A stretch of 64,000 nt of DNA, taken from assembly GCA_934047225.1 (NCBI GenBank), contig OW203992.1, positions 17,659,501-17,723,500 of the forward strand, written 5' to 3'. Below the pieces are notes generated by a model. It was not told the origin of the DNA, did not search any database, and saw nothing but the letters and a program-made list of their open reading frames with translations. Source of the DNA: Ypsolopha sequella. Lineage: Eukaryota; Arthropoda; Insecta; Lepidoptera; Ypsolophidae. The translations under genes were made by a program, and so were the position numbers. Positions 1-10,319 of this stretch are shown in pieces (within the stretch, counting starts at the first letter, position 1; the number at the start of each line of letters is the position of its first letter).

Positions 1-1180
1 TGTAGTCTTAAACAGTGTAGCTGGGTAACAGCTGTACACTTCACGAAATTTTTACGTTTAGGTTGTAAATAGCATTGAAAACACAGTGTCTAGTGTACAG
101 TGTACAAACAGTGTCTAGAGTATAAACATACTTTAAGCAAGTCAAGAAGACTAGAGCTGTATAACGACTGGATAATGCTCTTAATTTTTGCTTTTGTACA
201 GATTTATTATGTAAAAGAGCATTAAATTCTGCTATGGTCTGGCTATTAGTGTAAACTTACTCTGTTGTACAGTCATCATATTAGACTTGATAATAGCTGA
301 TCAATAGATATTTTCTACACCCTGTGACAGCGATGCCCTTTACAATAGTGTAATTAAATGCTATGGTTTGGATAAGAGCATAATCTTACTCCATTTTACT
401 GCCGACACGATTAGTGTAGGTTTATTCTATAGTATAGCGCTCAGTGTTTATATGGTAAAACTGTAGATGGTTGTACATCTCAGAGTGTGTATGTGGATGA
501 TTATCTATTATTTTAATGTTTAAAGCGAAATTTTAAGCTGTTGTTCAGGTATTGCATACGTTTCTCGAATGTGTATACAGGTTAGGTTAATTATTGTGTT
601 CTAGGGAATAGCGTGGCAATAGTAGCATCGTAGATAGGTAAATACATCAGTACATTGGAAATACAGAATGGGTTTATTTTGTTATAAATGTAAACATTGC
701 ATTGCTTTGTAATTTTTTGTAGGTTTAATGTTGTTAAGCTAAAAAAATGGGTAAGTAATATTTAAATGTAATAAAAAAACGGGCTATTTTTTTTGTAGTA
801 TTCTCAGGGGGTAAACTATTACGAGACTCGATCCGTGTTCGTCTATCTTGTCCGTTCGTTCAAAGGTGCGTTCATAAGTCAGAAAATTTAACCAGACGCT
901 CTTCTGATTATACTAAACCACGTCCATAGAAAAACTTTTGAAACAAGATGAAAAAAAAATTAGACAATATGACGATTAGTTATTAAAAATTTATACGAGA
1001 AAGTGATTTTTTTTCGCGTTATTTCAAATGTTTTACTTTGGAAGTGGTTCACTATAATCTGTAGAGCATGTACTTTAATTTACCGAGCACGTCATTAACA
1101 CAGTGTAGATTAAAATTTATTGAAAAAGGCGTTAGTTTGCGGAAGTCCATCCTGAATTTATGGATATATTCATAATTAAC
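1..1180. other. Gene-free AT-rich sequence
   Basis: I see no coding exon, RNA gene or clear inverted repeat here. The segment is AT-rich with scattered short motifs such as GTGTAC and TAGAGC. Open frames are short and lack codon structure. Intergenic sequence or decayed repeat is the likeliest reading. Confidence 0.5.
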
Positions 1181-1533
1181 AGGTGGTAGAGCTGATGCCG
1201 GGCTCGACTGTGGAGGTACCACCATCTTACTTGGAGACCCCCTCGAAGTAATTCGGGGGAGAGTAAGAGGACAGCTCATAGGCAAAAAACCAGGAGGCCC
1301 ACCATGCCTGAGACCGATGGATGGGCTATATCCATCCCTAATAGCCGGGCCTTATATGGAACAGGCTGGTGACGGGCAGTGGCGTCACTGGTGCGAGGGT
1401 TCCGGCACTGCGCTCACCAACCCACCTGCCCAGCGTGTGTGAGTATGGGCAATTCTTCCAGGATGACCGTGGTCGAGTGGCAAAGTCCTGAAAAAGCTTA
1501 TGTCCAGCAGTGGACGAACTAGGCTGATGGATA
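1181..1533 (+). repeat. Dispersed repeat, copy 1 (partner at 50889-51200)
   Basis: This GC-richer stretch recurs in the opposite orientation at 50889-51200. Shared blocks are the start AGGTGGTAGAGCTGATGCCG, a middle block around GACGGGCAGTGGCGTCACTG, and the end CCAGCAGTGGACGAACT. The two copies differ by substitutions and indels. Non-LTR or SINE origin is an inference; the seen fact is the two-copy homology. Confidence 0.6.
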
Positions 1534-1544
1534 GACGATTAATA

Positions 1545-1725
1545 ATTTGCAATATTCCGCTAAACAATCTTACCATGCTATTCGAAATGCAGACTCAAGC
1601 ACAAGCAAAGTGCTTGTACGAGCACAAAATAAAGCAATCTTAAATAACAAGCAAGAAAACTTATCGACACGCGTTTCGCCTCTAAACGAGGCATCCTTGG
1701 AATGTGTTGTCCGCCCGACCGCATA
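1545..1725 (+). repeat. Dispersed repeat, uninterrupted copy (partner at 12178-12548)
   Basis: The segment starts near TTGCAATATTCCGCTAAACA and contains CTTATCGACACGCG and CTCTAAACGAGGCATC. The same blocks in the same order occur at 12178-12548, where they are split by about 170 bp. This copy therefore shows the pre-insertion arrangement. Confidence 0.6.
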
Positions 1726-3121
1726 TAAGACTTGAAATTTTATGTTTCTATGTCCAGCCGTTTGGTCTAGTATTTGATACACCAGTCAGTCGTCAATCAG
1801 GAAATTTTTCGAGATAGATTTACAGTGGCGTGCGGTCCATACAGACAAAAAGACACTGTCTACCCTGACAAATACGCATCATTTATGCATATCGTAATAA
1901 ATTTTCTGCTAAAATGTAACGACACCGACCCCCATACTCGTATATTGTTATTAGCGGTAACTGCGAGTCTCAGTTCCGAGTCGCTCGCTCACTCGATGCA
2001 AAAGACATCGCGGAATGGTGTCTGTCGGTGTCTATGTGTGGGTCATATTCTAACAGTCTATGTTTGTGTGTGTTACTGTAAATACCTGGCACACAATGCA
2101 AAAGTTTGTGCTTGTTTGCATGCGAAATGTAGGCGACGACTCTGCAAAAAGCCGACGGCTTTTTATGACATTCACTGAAAATGCCACCTTCGCCTTAGCG
2201 GCTTGGCGGTGGCGGGCGTCATGCATTATTGTTTTTCGTTCGTTCTTTACGCAAATCGATGACAAGGAGTATAAAAAAATGTCTAGTGCCAGTGTTTACT
2301 GTGAAAGTTATTCAATGTGACAACATGTTGTACAATGTGTGTGTACAAAAGTTAAGAAATGGTGCATTTTTGAAACTGTTTTGATGATAAAAACAAATAG
2401 TTTTTGTGTCTACCTTGTCTAAAAACTCTATGCACGCCACTGTAGATTTAAAGATCTTTGAAAAACTTCAGAAAATATTATGTCCCACTCCCTATCTCCG
2501 AAACTACTAGACAAAACATCTTGATAACAAGTGTTTTTTTCATCAAGATATTGATAATGTTTCACCAAGTGTTAAACATCATAAAACATCAATTAAAAAA
2601 ATCATGCTAATAGAAAATTACAGGAAAAGTTAAACTTTCACAAAATTTTGATAAATATCGAAATGGAAAAATGCTTTTTCACACCACCTGCTCGACAATG
2701 TCCAATTACATATCAATATCATGCAACCTCAACGTAAAGTAACGCATTATATCTCAAGGGATATAAATTTATATGAAAATCCCTAGGGATTAAAGTGATT
2801 TAAATTTGGAACGTCAAATTCGTGTGGAAACTCGTGGAAAACAAATGCCTATATGGGATTGTAAAGAGGTTTGTTCGAAAATCGAACTGGCCACCATAAG
2901 CAGAATTCAACAAAAAAAGCGTTTACAAAGAATGTGAAACAAAATACGGTGTTTGGTGCAGTCCTTATCAGTGAATTTTATTGAAATATTAATGTTGATA
3001 AAAATGTCGAGCTTTTTATTGTTTCGCAGAAGGTGTGAAAAGTAGAGTATGCTCATCTGGAATAAAGCCTGTCTTTGTCTTGGGCAGCTTGAACCCCTCC
3101 CTCGCTTTACTCAGGACTCTA
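1726..3121. other. Intergenic, no gene recognised
   Basis: No exon, tRNA or clear element ends were found. Short open frames overlap each other on both strands between 1770 and 2330 without protein similarity that I recognise. The segment ends at the mariner terminal repeat. Confidence 0.4.
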
Positions 3122-4432
3122 TACGAGGGGCATGCCAAAAGAAGTTAGATACTCTTTACTCCTTTGATTGACACTGGCAAGTTATACATCATCTTATAGG
3201 CTGGTTGTTTGTTGATATATCTGAATATAGAACGCACATCATTTCTTTTTTTTTTATTTGGATGAGCATCATTTTTCCGAGAATCTGGCGGGAATTCGCT
3301 TGCAGCAATGGAGCTCAGTCGAAGTGATTGTCGCGCTATGATTTATTATGGCTATAAAAAAGTTTTAAGCCTCAAGAATGTTTTGAACTTTTGGCTACTA
3401 CTTTTGGTGAGTCTGGTTGCTCACGAACAACAGTATTTAATTGGTTTGCTGAATTTAAAAGAAAACGGGGATGTCTCAAAGATGAAGCGAAGACAGGCCG
3501 GCTGCCAACCGCGGTCACGGAAGAAAACGTTCGTGCAGTCGAAAAACTTATTCGCGAAAACCAACGAATTATGTATGTAGAGCTGGAGCGAGAACAGGGC
3601 ATTGGATCAGCAGCAATGCAAACCATAATTCACGACCACCTTTCTCTCCGTAAATGTTGTTTGAGATGGGTGTCGCACAAACTTACCGATGAGCACAAAG
3701 ACCGTCGGTTGGATTGGTGCCTATTCATGATAGATAAATTCGACGGTGGCGAGAAAAAAAATGTGTATGATATACTGACTGGTGCTGAAACATGGCTTTA
3801 TAACTATGATCCCGAAACAAAGTGACATTCGACTGTATGGTGCTTTGAAGATGAGCCAACTCCAACGAAATGTCGCCGTGCACGAAGCACACAGAAACAA
3901 ATGGTCGCCTCGTTTTTCAGCAAAACGGATCATATTGCTACTGTAGTGCTAGAGAATTAAAGAACGATGAACTCCGAATGGTATGTGACAGTTTGTGCTC
4001 CAACAGTAATATCAGCTTGGTGTGACAAGCGACCGAAGTCAGGAATCCGACGCCTTCTCAAGCACCACGACAATGCGGCGTTGCACACGTCTGCCAAAAC
4101 ACTTGACTTTTTCGGCTCAAAAAATGCGTCAACCCTCCCTCACTCACCATATTCCCCTGACCTAGCACCTTGTGATTTTCTCTGTTTCCAAAAATCAAAG
4201 AAAAAATAAAGGGGAAGAAGATTGAAAGCAAAGAAGATGCACTGGCTGCCTATATTTTCGAGGTTTCTGAGGTGTCTAAAGAAGAGTGGTCATTGGTATT
4301 TTCCAATTAGTTCAGACGTATGAAAAAGTGTATACGTGCTCAGGGTGAATACTTCGAAAAGATCGATACTTGTAATAAAGAATAAATTTTATAATTTTTG
4401 AGTATCTAATTTCTTTTGGCATGCCCCTCGTA
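3122..4432 (+). mobile_element. Degenerate mariner element (D34D family) with both terminal repeats
   Basis: The ends are near-perfect 32-bp inverted repeats (TACGAGGGGCATGCCAAAAG at 3122; its complement ends at 4432) flanked by TA on both sides, the mariner target. At about 1.31 kb the length is typical for the family. The transposase reading on + runs from about 3308 to 4209 and is broken: a frameshift near 3380-3400, a stop after YDPETK at 3823-3825 and another near 3958. Landmarks seen are the helix-turn-helix region ending TTVFNWFAEFKR, the motif TGAETW, HDNA, and YSPDLAPCDF 34 residues after the HDN aspartate. The first catalytic aspartate of TGDETW is alanine here. The copy is dead by mutation but keeps both ends, so it could in principle be mobilised in trans. 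Confidence 0.9.
3308..4209 (+). pseudogene. Mariner transposase pseudogene
   Basis: Three consecutive reading-frame pieces (3308-3390, 3391-3825 and 3967-4209, with open sequence between) together cover most of a mariner transposase. The cut-and-paste enzyme of this IS630/Tc1/mariner family uses a D,D34D triad. The second and third aspartates (HDNA; PCDF) are visible with 34 residues between them; the first is replaced by alanine in TGAETW. At least one frameshift and two stops break the frame. Neighbouring sequence is only repeats; the element has no relation to the host genes. Confidence 0.85.
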
Positions 4433-4726
4433 TAACTAGAGTCCCTCGTTACGCTCAGGGTTCAATATGCCGCCCGTGACGTAAGACACTGCTTTATTCC
4501 CTTAGTGCATAATCTACTATTTCATCACACCTATTCGAAAAACGACAGTTGACTTTAGGGGTTAGCGGGAACCAACGGCAATTTTATTCCCATGGGAGTT
4601 TACGCTTTCTCGCTTCTGATTTGTCCGCATTCGTGTTTCTGATAGATTGAAAGGACCAGGAACAAGGTTCAATGATCACCGACCGAGCCCCCAGCACGAA
4701 TCCAGGCGGCCGACCAAATCCCATCC

Positions 4727-5004
4727 TATACAACATGTAACAGAAAGGTGTAACCATATTTGAAGAGCTTATTCAGTCAATGGTATAGAACAACTTTTAC
4801 TATGGAACAAAACCTGTAACTCGAAAAAATTTTTTTACTGTTTCATAGAAAAATGCAATGCCGCTCGGCTGAAATGAAATGTATTATGGAAGGGCAGATT
4901 TTTTTTTTGAGATTTCACGGTTGGCTCCATATTAAAATTTGTTCTATACCATTGACTGAATAAGCTCTTCAAATATGGTTACTCCTTTCTGTTACACATT
5001 GTAT
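4727..5004. mobile_element. MITE family A, copy 1
   Basis: A miniature inverted-repeat element of about 278 bp. The arms begin TATACAACATGTAACAGAAA and their complement ends at 5004, with AGAGCTTATTCAGTCAATGG near the inner edge of each arm. Other copies lie at 7133-7402 and 41908-42175. No coding capacity is seen. The ends are rich in TA; the superfamily is not determined. Confidence 0.8.
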
Positions 5005-5296
5005 ACTACATAATAATAAGTTACAATAAATACATGCCTACCTCCCATAGGTAGCGATGAAAAATAGTGTAGTAGTATCGGGCCCGAGTAATATTTTGTT
5101 CAATGGCGCCGTAAATTGAATTCCTCGCTCAATCAGGATTCTACTTTAGAATCGAATCCTTCGCTTCGCGCTAAATTCAAAATAACGCCCTCGACGAACA
5201 AAATATTACTCTTGGGCACCTTGTAACACAAATAACTATTAATGGCGCTTGCTGTAAAACATACATGAAATTATCAATATCATCAATACATATAAT

Positions 5297-5656
5297 ATAA
5301 AATAAACTTTTAACAAAAAAATAGCAACCGACTTCAATAGTAACAGCAGTCATTCACTAAAAAGTTAATAATAATTCTATAAAGACCGATGGTACCGAAG
5401 CAACACTTTTGCCGACTTCTTTCTTCCTGAAACGTTATGTTATCTAGAAGTCGGCGTTCTTATATTGGTTTCTATGTTGCTACATCGTAGGAAATACGCC
5501 GACTTCTAGATAACATAATGTTTCAGGAAGAAAGAAGTCGGCAAAAGTGTTGCTTCGGTACCATCGGTCTTTATAGAATTATTATTAACTTTTTAGTGAA
5601 TGACTGCTGTTACTATTGAAGTCGGTTGCTATTTTTTTGTTAAAAGTTTATTTTAT
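5297..5656. repeat. Foldback element with 161-bp arms
   Basis: Bases 5297-5457 and 5496-5656 are near-perfect reverse complements (position sum 10953) separated by a 38-bp loop. Landmarks are GGTACCGAAG at 5391 against CTTCGGTACC ending at 5562. I noticed only isolated mismatches, such as AAACGTTA against AAACATTA. The arm edge contains AGCAACCGACTTCAATAG, a motif also related to the end of the tandem-repeat block that follows (AAGTCGGTT near 6405). Transcription across it would give a long hairpin. Confidence 0.85.
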
Positions 5657-5769
5657 TTCACATTTTTTAGTGTTGCTGGGTTAAATTGTGAGGTATAGGT
5701 AGTTCTTGCAAACGTGGTGTTAATATGAAACGAAGTTCAAGTGAGTATAAGTAGCCATGTTTGAGTAGC

Positions 5770-6410
5770 TTCCTGCTATCAGCACCCTAACACAACATGA
5801 TTACCGCAATCTCGAGTTATGTGCTGTCATCCGTTGAAGAGTTCTACGGTGATGAAGCCAAGATCGAAATTCAGGTGGGTACACTGGCAATTTTCAGCAA
5901 TGCCCTGCAATGAGCACCCTAACACAAACTGGTTGCCGCAATCTAAAGTTATGTGCTGTCATCCGTTGAGGAGTTCTATGGTGATGAAGCCAAGCCAGGA
6001 TCGAAGGTCAGGTGGGTATTCTGATAATCTCCAAGTAATACCCTTGAATCAGCACCCTAACGCAGTGATTGCCGCAATCTCGAGTTATGTGCTCTGATCC
6101 GTTGAAGAGTTCTATGGTGAATATGTTGATGAAGCCAGGATCGAAGGTCAGGTGGAAGAATGTCGATTTTCAAGTAATACCTTGTAATCAGCACCCAAGT
6201 ACATAGCGATAGCCTCAATTTTGAGAGATATGCTGTCATTTTCTGAGGAGTTCCACTGCCTATCTCTGAAGACCTTCATCAGATCATGACCAAACCTAAA
6301 ATGGGACCTACCTGGAAGTATACTCTTTCAAACAAAAAAAGAATTGTTCAAATCGGTTGGGAAATGACGGAGTTATGGAGTAACAACGCCAAAAAAAAAA
6401 TAAAGTCGGT
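5770..6410 (+). repeat. Tandem array of about four imperfect 132-139 bp units
   Basis: The block AGCACCCTAA or a variant recurs at about 5781, 5913, 6051 and 6190, spaced 132, 138 and 139 bp. Each unit also has a variant of TATGTGCTGTCATCCGTTGA and GTGATGAAGCCA. The array ends in a unique stretch finishing AAAAAATAAAGTCGGTTAAA. The open frames across it are by-products of the repetition. Confidence 0.7.
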
Positions 6411-6519
6411 TAAAAACAGTAGACCCCGGTGTGTCTGTACGTTGAAAAAAAGTAATAATAAAAAAGAAAGGGGGTGACTAAAGAAGAGTAACAGAACACA
6501 AATAAGCAATTTTTTTATT

Positions 6520-6552
6520 TTCTGTCTGTCTGTCTGTTTGTTTGTTTGTTCG
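6520..6552. repeat. CTGT/TTGT microsatellite
   Basis: A short run of CTGT units passing into TTGT units. Similar CTGT runs occur in the dispersed repeat near 48557. Confidence 0.6.
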
Positions 6553-6715
6553 CGCACATCTTCGGAACCACTGAACGGATTTGGATGCTGTTTTATTATT
6601 ATAATCGTAGTGACTTGGCCAACATATTATGTAGTAAGGGGTGTTAAGGCGAGGGTACCCGGAGAAATCGGTTCTGCTTTCATTTTACACCTGTAATCGC
6701 CCATTTAGCAACAGC

Positions 6716-6875
6716 GGGTCTACCGCGTAATTCTGATTTTCATCAACATCAACTTGAGATTGAAATTTGGCGTGCGTACGACGACGCCCGCCTAACATGC
6801 CATCTCTTTTGCACGCGTTGAATTTCGCATGCATTTGCTTGAAGTTGATACAAATCAGAATTACGCGGTAGACCC
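6716..6875. mobile_element. MITE family B, copy 1
   Basis: A 160-bp element whose ends are inverted repeats beginning GGGTCTACCGCGTAATTCTG. A second copy with the same interior (CGACGACGCCCGCCTAACAT) lies at 40049-40209. This copy sits inside a tRNA-like head: B-box-like sequence follows it directly at 6876, and sequence resembling the rest of that head precedes it. Confidence 0.8.
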
Positions 6876-7035
6876 GTAGGTCCCGGTTTCGAATCCCCAT
6901 TCAGAGCTCCTCACATACAGATTTACTTTTATTTCTGCGTTCCTATACTCAAATGATATAATGTTAATGTATATCTCCTTGCGATGAATAAATCGCCAAG
7001 TATTCAAATATAGGAATTTATTTCTACCATAGTAA
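6876..7035 (+). mobile_element. tRNA-derived SINE fragment, body and tail
   Basis: The sequence starts with a B-box-like TTTCGAATCCCC, followed by CAGAGCTCCTCACAT and a body shared with 34945-35015 (head side) and 34597-34690 (tail side, CTCCTTGCGATG...AATCGCCAAG). The three pieces together suggest one SINE family with a tRNA head and a unique tail. Confidence 0.55.
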
Positions 7036-7132
7036 CAACAGGAAAACATAACGGCAAAAAAGTGCTGATTACATTTGCAAGTATTTAAAACTTCATTACC
7101 TACGCATGGCGCAAGTAGGAACAATATTTATA

Positions 7133-7402
7133 TATACAAGTGTAACAGAAAGGTGTAACCATATTTGAAGAGCTTATTCAGTCAATGGTATAGAACAACT
7201 TTTACTATGGAGTGAACCCTGAAATCTCGAAAAAAAAATCTGCCCTTCCATACATTTCAGCCGAGCGGCATTGCATTTTCCTATAAAGCGAGTATTTTTT
7301 TTTTTCGATATACAGGGTTTGTTCCATAGGAAAAGTTGTTCTAAACCGTTGACTGAATAAGCTCTTCAAATATGGTTACACCTTTCTGTTACACCTTGTA
7401 TA
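7133..7402. mobile_element. MITE family A, copy 2
   Basis: About 270 bp, with the arm start TATACAAGTGTAACAGAAAG and its complement ending at 7402. The arms contain AGAGCTTATTCAGTCAATGG as in copies 1 and 3. The central part differs from copy 1 by substitutions. Confidence 0.8.
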
Positions 7403-7494
7403 TCACACAAACTCTAAAATCTGTATATTCAATTAGGTAATTTTACTTACTTTTTAGGAAAAATAAATAAATAAATATATCGTCACGACATGAA

Positions 7495-7695
7495 TACCCG
7501 AGGGGGTGTCAGAGGTGTTCCGAGTGTGAACTGTGAAATACAACTCACACTCCACACTCGGTACACCTACGTTTCACCGACGATTATTCATTATGTCCCA
7601 ACAACGTGAGCCCTATCGCCGTTCTTCGGGCACAAATACACGCTTACAGAGCATGCAGGTTTCCTTACGATGTTTTCCTTCACCGTTAAGCAAGT
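7495..7695 (+). repeat. Dispersed repeat, copy 1 (partners 32912-33127, part at 34205-34262)
   Basis: Shared blocks with 32912-33127 are CCCGAGGGGGTGTCA, GAGTGTGAACTGTGAAATAC, CACTCGGTACACC and GAGCCCTATCGCCGTTCTTC, in the same order, ending in CTTTCACCGTT-like sequence. The same family is common near lepidopteran LINE and SINE tails (general knowledge); no coding content is visible. Confidence 0.6.
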
Positions 7696-8049
7696 GGTTA
7701 GTAAAAACAAATACGAACAATGATACATATAGTATAAAAATAATGATATAATGTAGCCGATTTTGAAGGCCATAATTTTAGATTTAGTGTTGTCAAAATT
7801 AAAATTATTCCAATGTAATTTCACTCATGTTCGTTACATTTAAGGGCTATTTTGCAATAAAGAAAATTTAGTTTTGACGTAACTAAAACTAAAATTAAAG
7901 CCTTCAAAATCGGCTTTATTGTCGTAGAAAACTGCATCTTGCCAGTTTACTGCAAAAAGTTGTTCATGAAAAAAAAACAATATACTTATTTTCGAAGCTA
8001 AAATGGAAAAGGGACTTCTACATAAAAAGTATTCGTGGTAACACAAAAA

Positions 8050-8585
8050 ACAAGATGGTTATACCAAAACACAAAACTAATGGTTTCAAGGGTAGGTTTA
8101 AATATGTGGCTTCCAAAATCTGGAATGACCTGCCGCCACCACTCCAGGAGAAAATGTCAAAATTACAAACTTAAAGTGAAACCCTAACAGAAACCATTAT
8201 AAATGTAATCTTAATGTAATCTAGAAATTACTTATTTTTTTAACTGACCTATTTTTGTTTAATTTTAAAACTATTATAAAAAAAAATTGTGTGATTATGG
8301 CTAGCTGAAAATGTAGCATGATGTAAGCTAGACACCTACCTGCAATTTGAAAATTAAATTGAGGTCTGAAAAGGGACAGGCCGAAAACCAGCGTTGTATT
8401 GCTGATCTTCAGCTCACACAACAGATACTGAGTCTGCCCCTTTTTATCACATATGAATATTTATGTTTTTTATTTTTTTATTAATAATTATGATTTTAAT
8501 GTTTTTCTTTTTCCTGTGCTGTATTTGTGAATTTTTATGTGATAAATAAACTATTTTTCAATTTCAATTTCAATTTTCAGATAGA
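8050..8585 (+). mobile_element. 3' end of a non-LTR retrotransposon
   Basis: From 8055 a frame reads MVIPKHKTNGFKGRF, then YVASKIWNDLPPPLQ, then a stop at 8172-8174. This resembles the extreme C-terminus of reverse transcriptases of Jockey/CR1-like LINEs, where an aromatic-x-x-W-N-x-L-P motif is common. The segment runs to a simple tail of repeated CAATTT near 8560-8575, as expected for a 5'-truncated LINE insertion. The clade is not certain. Confidence 0.55.
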
Positions 8586-9132
8586 TGTACGTAGTAGATG
8601 TGATTTTTGAAAACGTCGCGTTTATTATCATAATTACTTAATCGTAGAACGAACGGATTCCATATAATATATTATTTAGGATATATATTTTGTAGTACAC
8701 GTATGATTACTTATTTTAATAAAATTTCCCTTTCCCGCTTAAGTTTGCTGAAAGAAATCTCTTTTTAGAGATAAGCTCGCCTGTGTACATTATCTTTTAA
8801 TGTATTATATGTCTTAACTGCTTTTCTGTGTACATTAAAGAATAAAGAATTCTTAGCACAATATTATATTCGGATGCAGTAAATATTCGCGAAAATCTGA
8901 GATAATTAATACCATACATAAATTTTTCGTGTTTGTATATTCTTGGCAAAAATCTTATTTATTTTTGGCCTTGTGGCTTATTCACCTAAAATTTGAAATG
9001 TATATTCAACATCAGATTATACTTCCTAGGAAAAATTCTAGGCCATAGCAATATTTTTTTGTATACGTAGATGCACTTTTATGCTATAAACACGCACGAA
9101 CAAAAATTGTGTAAGGGCTGGAACAGTGCTGG
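8586..9132. other. AT-rich intergenic sequence
   Basis: No exon, RNA gene or inverted repeat was recognised between the LINE tail and the microsatellite. Confidence 0.4.
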
Positions 9133-9620
9133 CTTACATACATACATTACATACATACATTACATACATTACATACATACATTACATACATTACATACAT
9201 ACATTACATACATACATTACATACATACATACATACATACATTACATACATACATTACATACATTACATACATTACATACATTACATACATACATTACAT
9301 ACATACATACATTACATACATACATTACATACATACATTACATACATACATACATACATACATTACATACATTACATACATTACATACATTACATACATT
9401 ACATACATTACATACATACATTACATACATTACATACATACATTACATACATTACATACATTACATACATTACATACATACATTACATACATACATTACA
9501 TACATACATACATTACATACATTACATACATTACATACATTACATACATTACATACATTACATACATTACATACATTACATACATACATTACATACATAC
9601 ATACATTACATACATACATT
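9133..9620. repeat. About 490-bp ACATACATT microsatellite/minisatellite
   Basis: The block is built almost wholly from CATA tetramers interrupted by TTACATA at intervals of 9, 13 or 17 bases. Long open frames across it encode only Thr-Tyr-Ile-His-Leu repeats and are artefacts. It lies about 65 bp beyond the 3' stop codon side of the RTE-like fragment at 9685-9790, whose tails are naturally ATGT-rich. Confidence 0.95.
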
Positions 9621-9684
9621 GGAGTTAAAACAATCCGGACCTACACCTTTATGTTATCGTTAATTATGAATTACGTACATATAC

Positions 9685-9790
9685 TCACGCTTGTGTCCCA
9701 GAGGGGTAGGCAGAAACTAAAGATTTCCATCTGCTACGATCCTGAAATACCTCTTTCTCCTCTTCCACATCCATAAATCTTACTTTTGAG
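9685..9790 (-). mobile_element. RTE-like LINE C-terminal fragment (uninterrupted copy)
   Basis: On the - strand the frame reads DVEEEKEVFQDRSRWKS then LVSAYPSGTQA and stop (complement of 9685-9687). This matches, residue for residue in most places, the + strand fragment around 33251-33633. The DRSRW...SAYPSG ending is typical of RTE-type and related LINE polymerases. The 8 bp at 9731-9738 correspond to the target site that is duplicated and split by a hAT-type element at 33370. Confidence 0.7.
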
Positions 9791-10240
9791 ACTTTTGAGA
9801 TTGCCCTTCTTCTTCTGATGCTGACTTATCCTTTTCATTTCAAATGTCAATCATCGCAGATAGTTATACATATACCTACTATTATGTGTGTACAAGAAAA
9901 CTGTACTCATTTCTGTAATCAAGTGAGATAGGACCAAGAGTGATAAATCTCTGAAATCGCCGGCAACGCAACGGTCATTGCGCCGCGCCGGTTACGTAAC
10001 AAATACTAAACACACTTATACTTGCCTGATTAGATGGACACTGCATTGCATATATGTGCATGTTCGTTTAAGAATGTGACCTTACGTAATCCTCGCAAAA
10101 GCTGTAATCAAACTTCTTTAGTTCCAAACTGTACACCTTACATCATTCCTACAGACGCTTATGAATATTCATATTGAGTTTTTATACAATTCATGTATAT
10201 TTTGTGTATTTTCTACTCCAAGAGCATTACATTTTATATC
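9791..10240. other. 5' flank of Hr38
   Basis: No recognised repeat or gene. The composition shifts from AT-rich to GC-rich toward the promoter at 10320. Confidence 0.4.
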
Positions 10241-10319
10241 ACGCTCCATAGTACTTTAGATAACACTCAATAAAATTTGAGCAAACAGTTGAATTACTGA
10301 AAAACTGAGTTTCTGAGTG

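Noticed and set aside
9133..9620. CRISPR-like array
   Set aside because: The repeats are 4-9 bp tetramer runs without spacers; this is a eukaryotic microsatellite.
9071..9776. Two long open frames encoding Thr-Tyr-Ile-His-Leu repeats
   Set aside because: They are translations of the ACATACATT microsatellite in two frames; no non-repeat domain is present.
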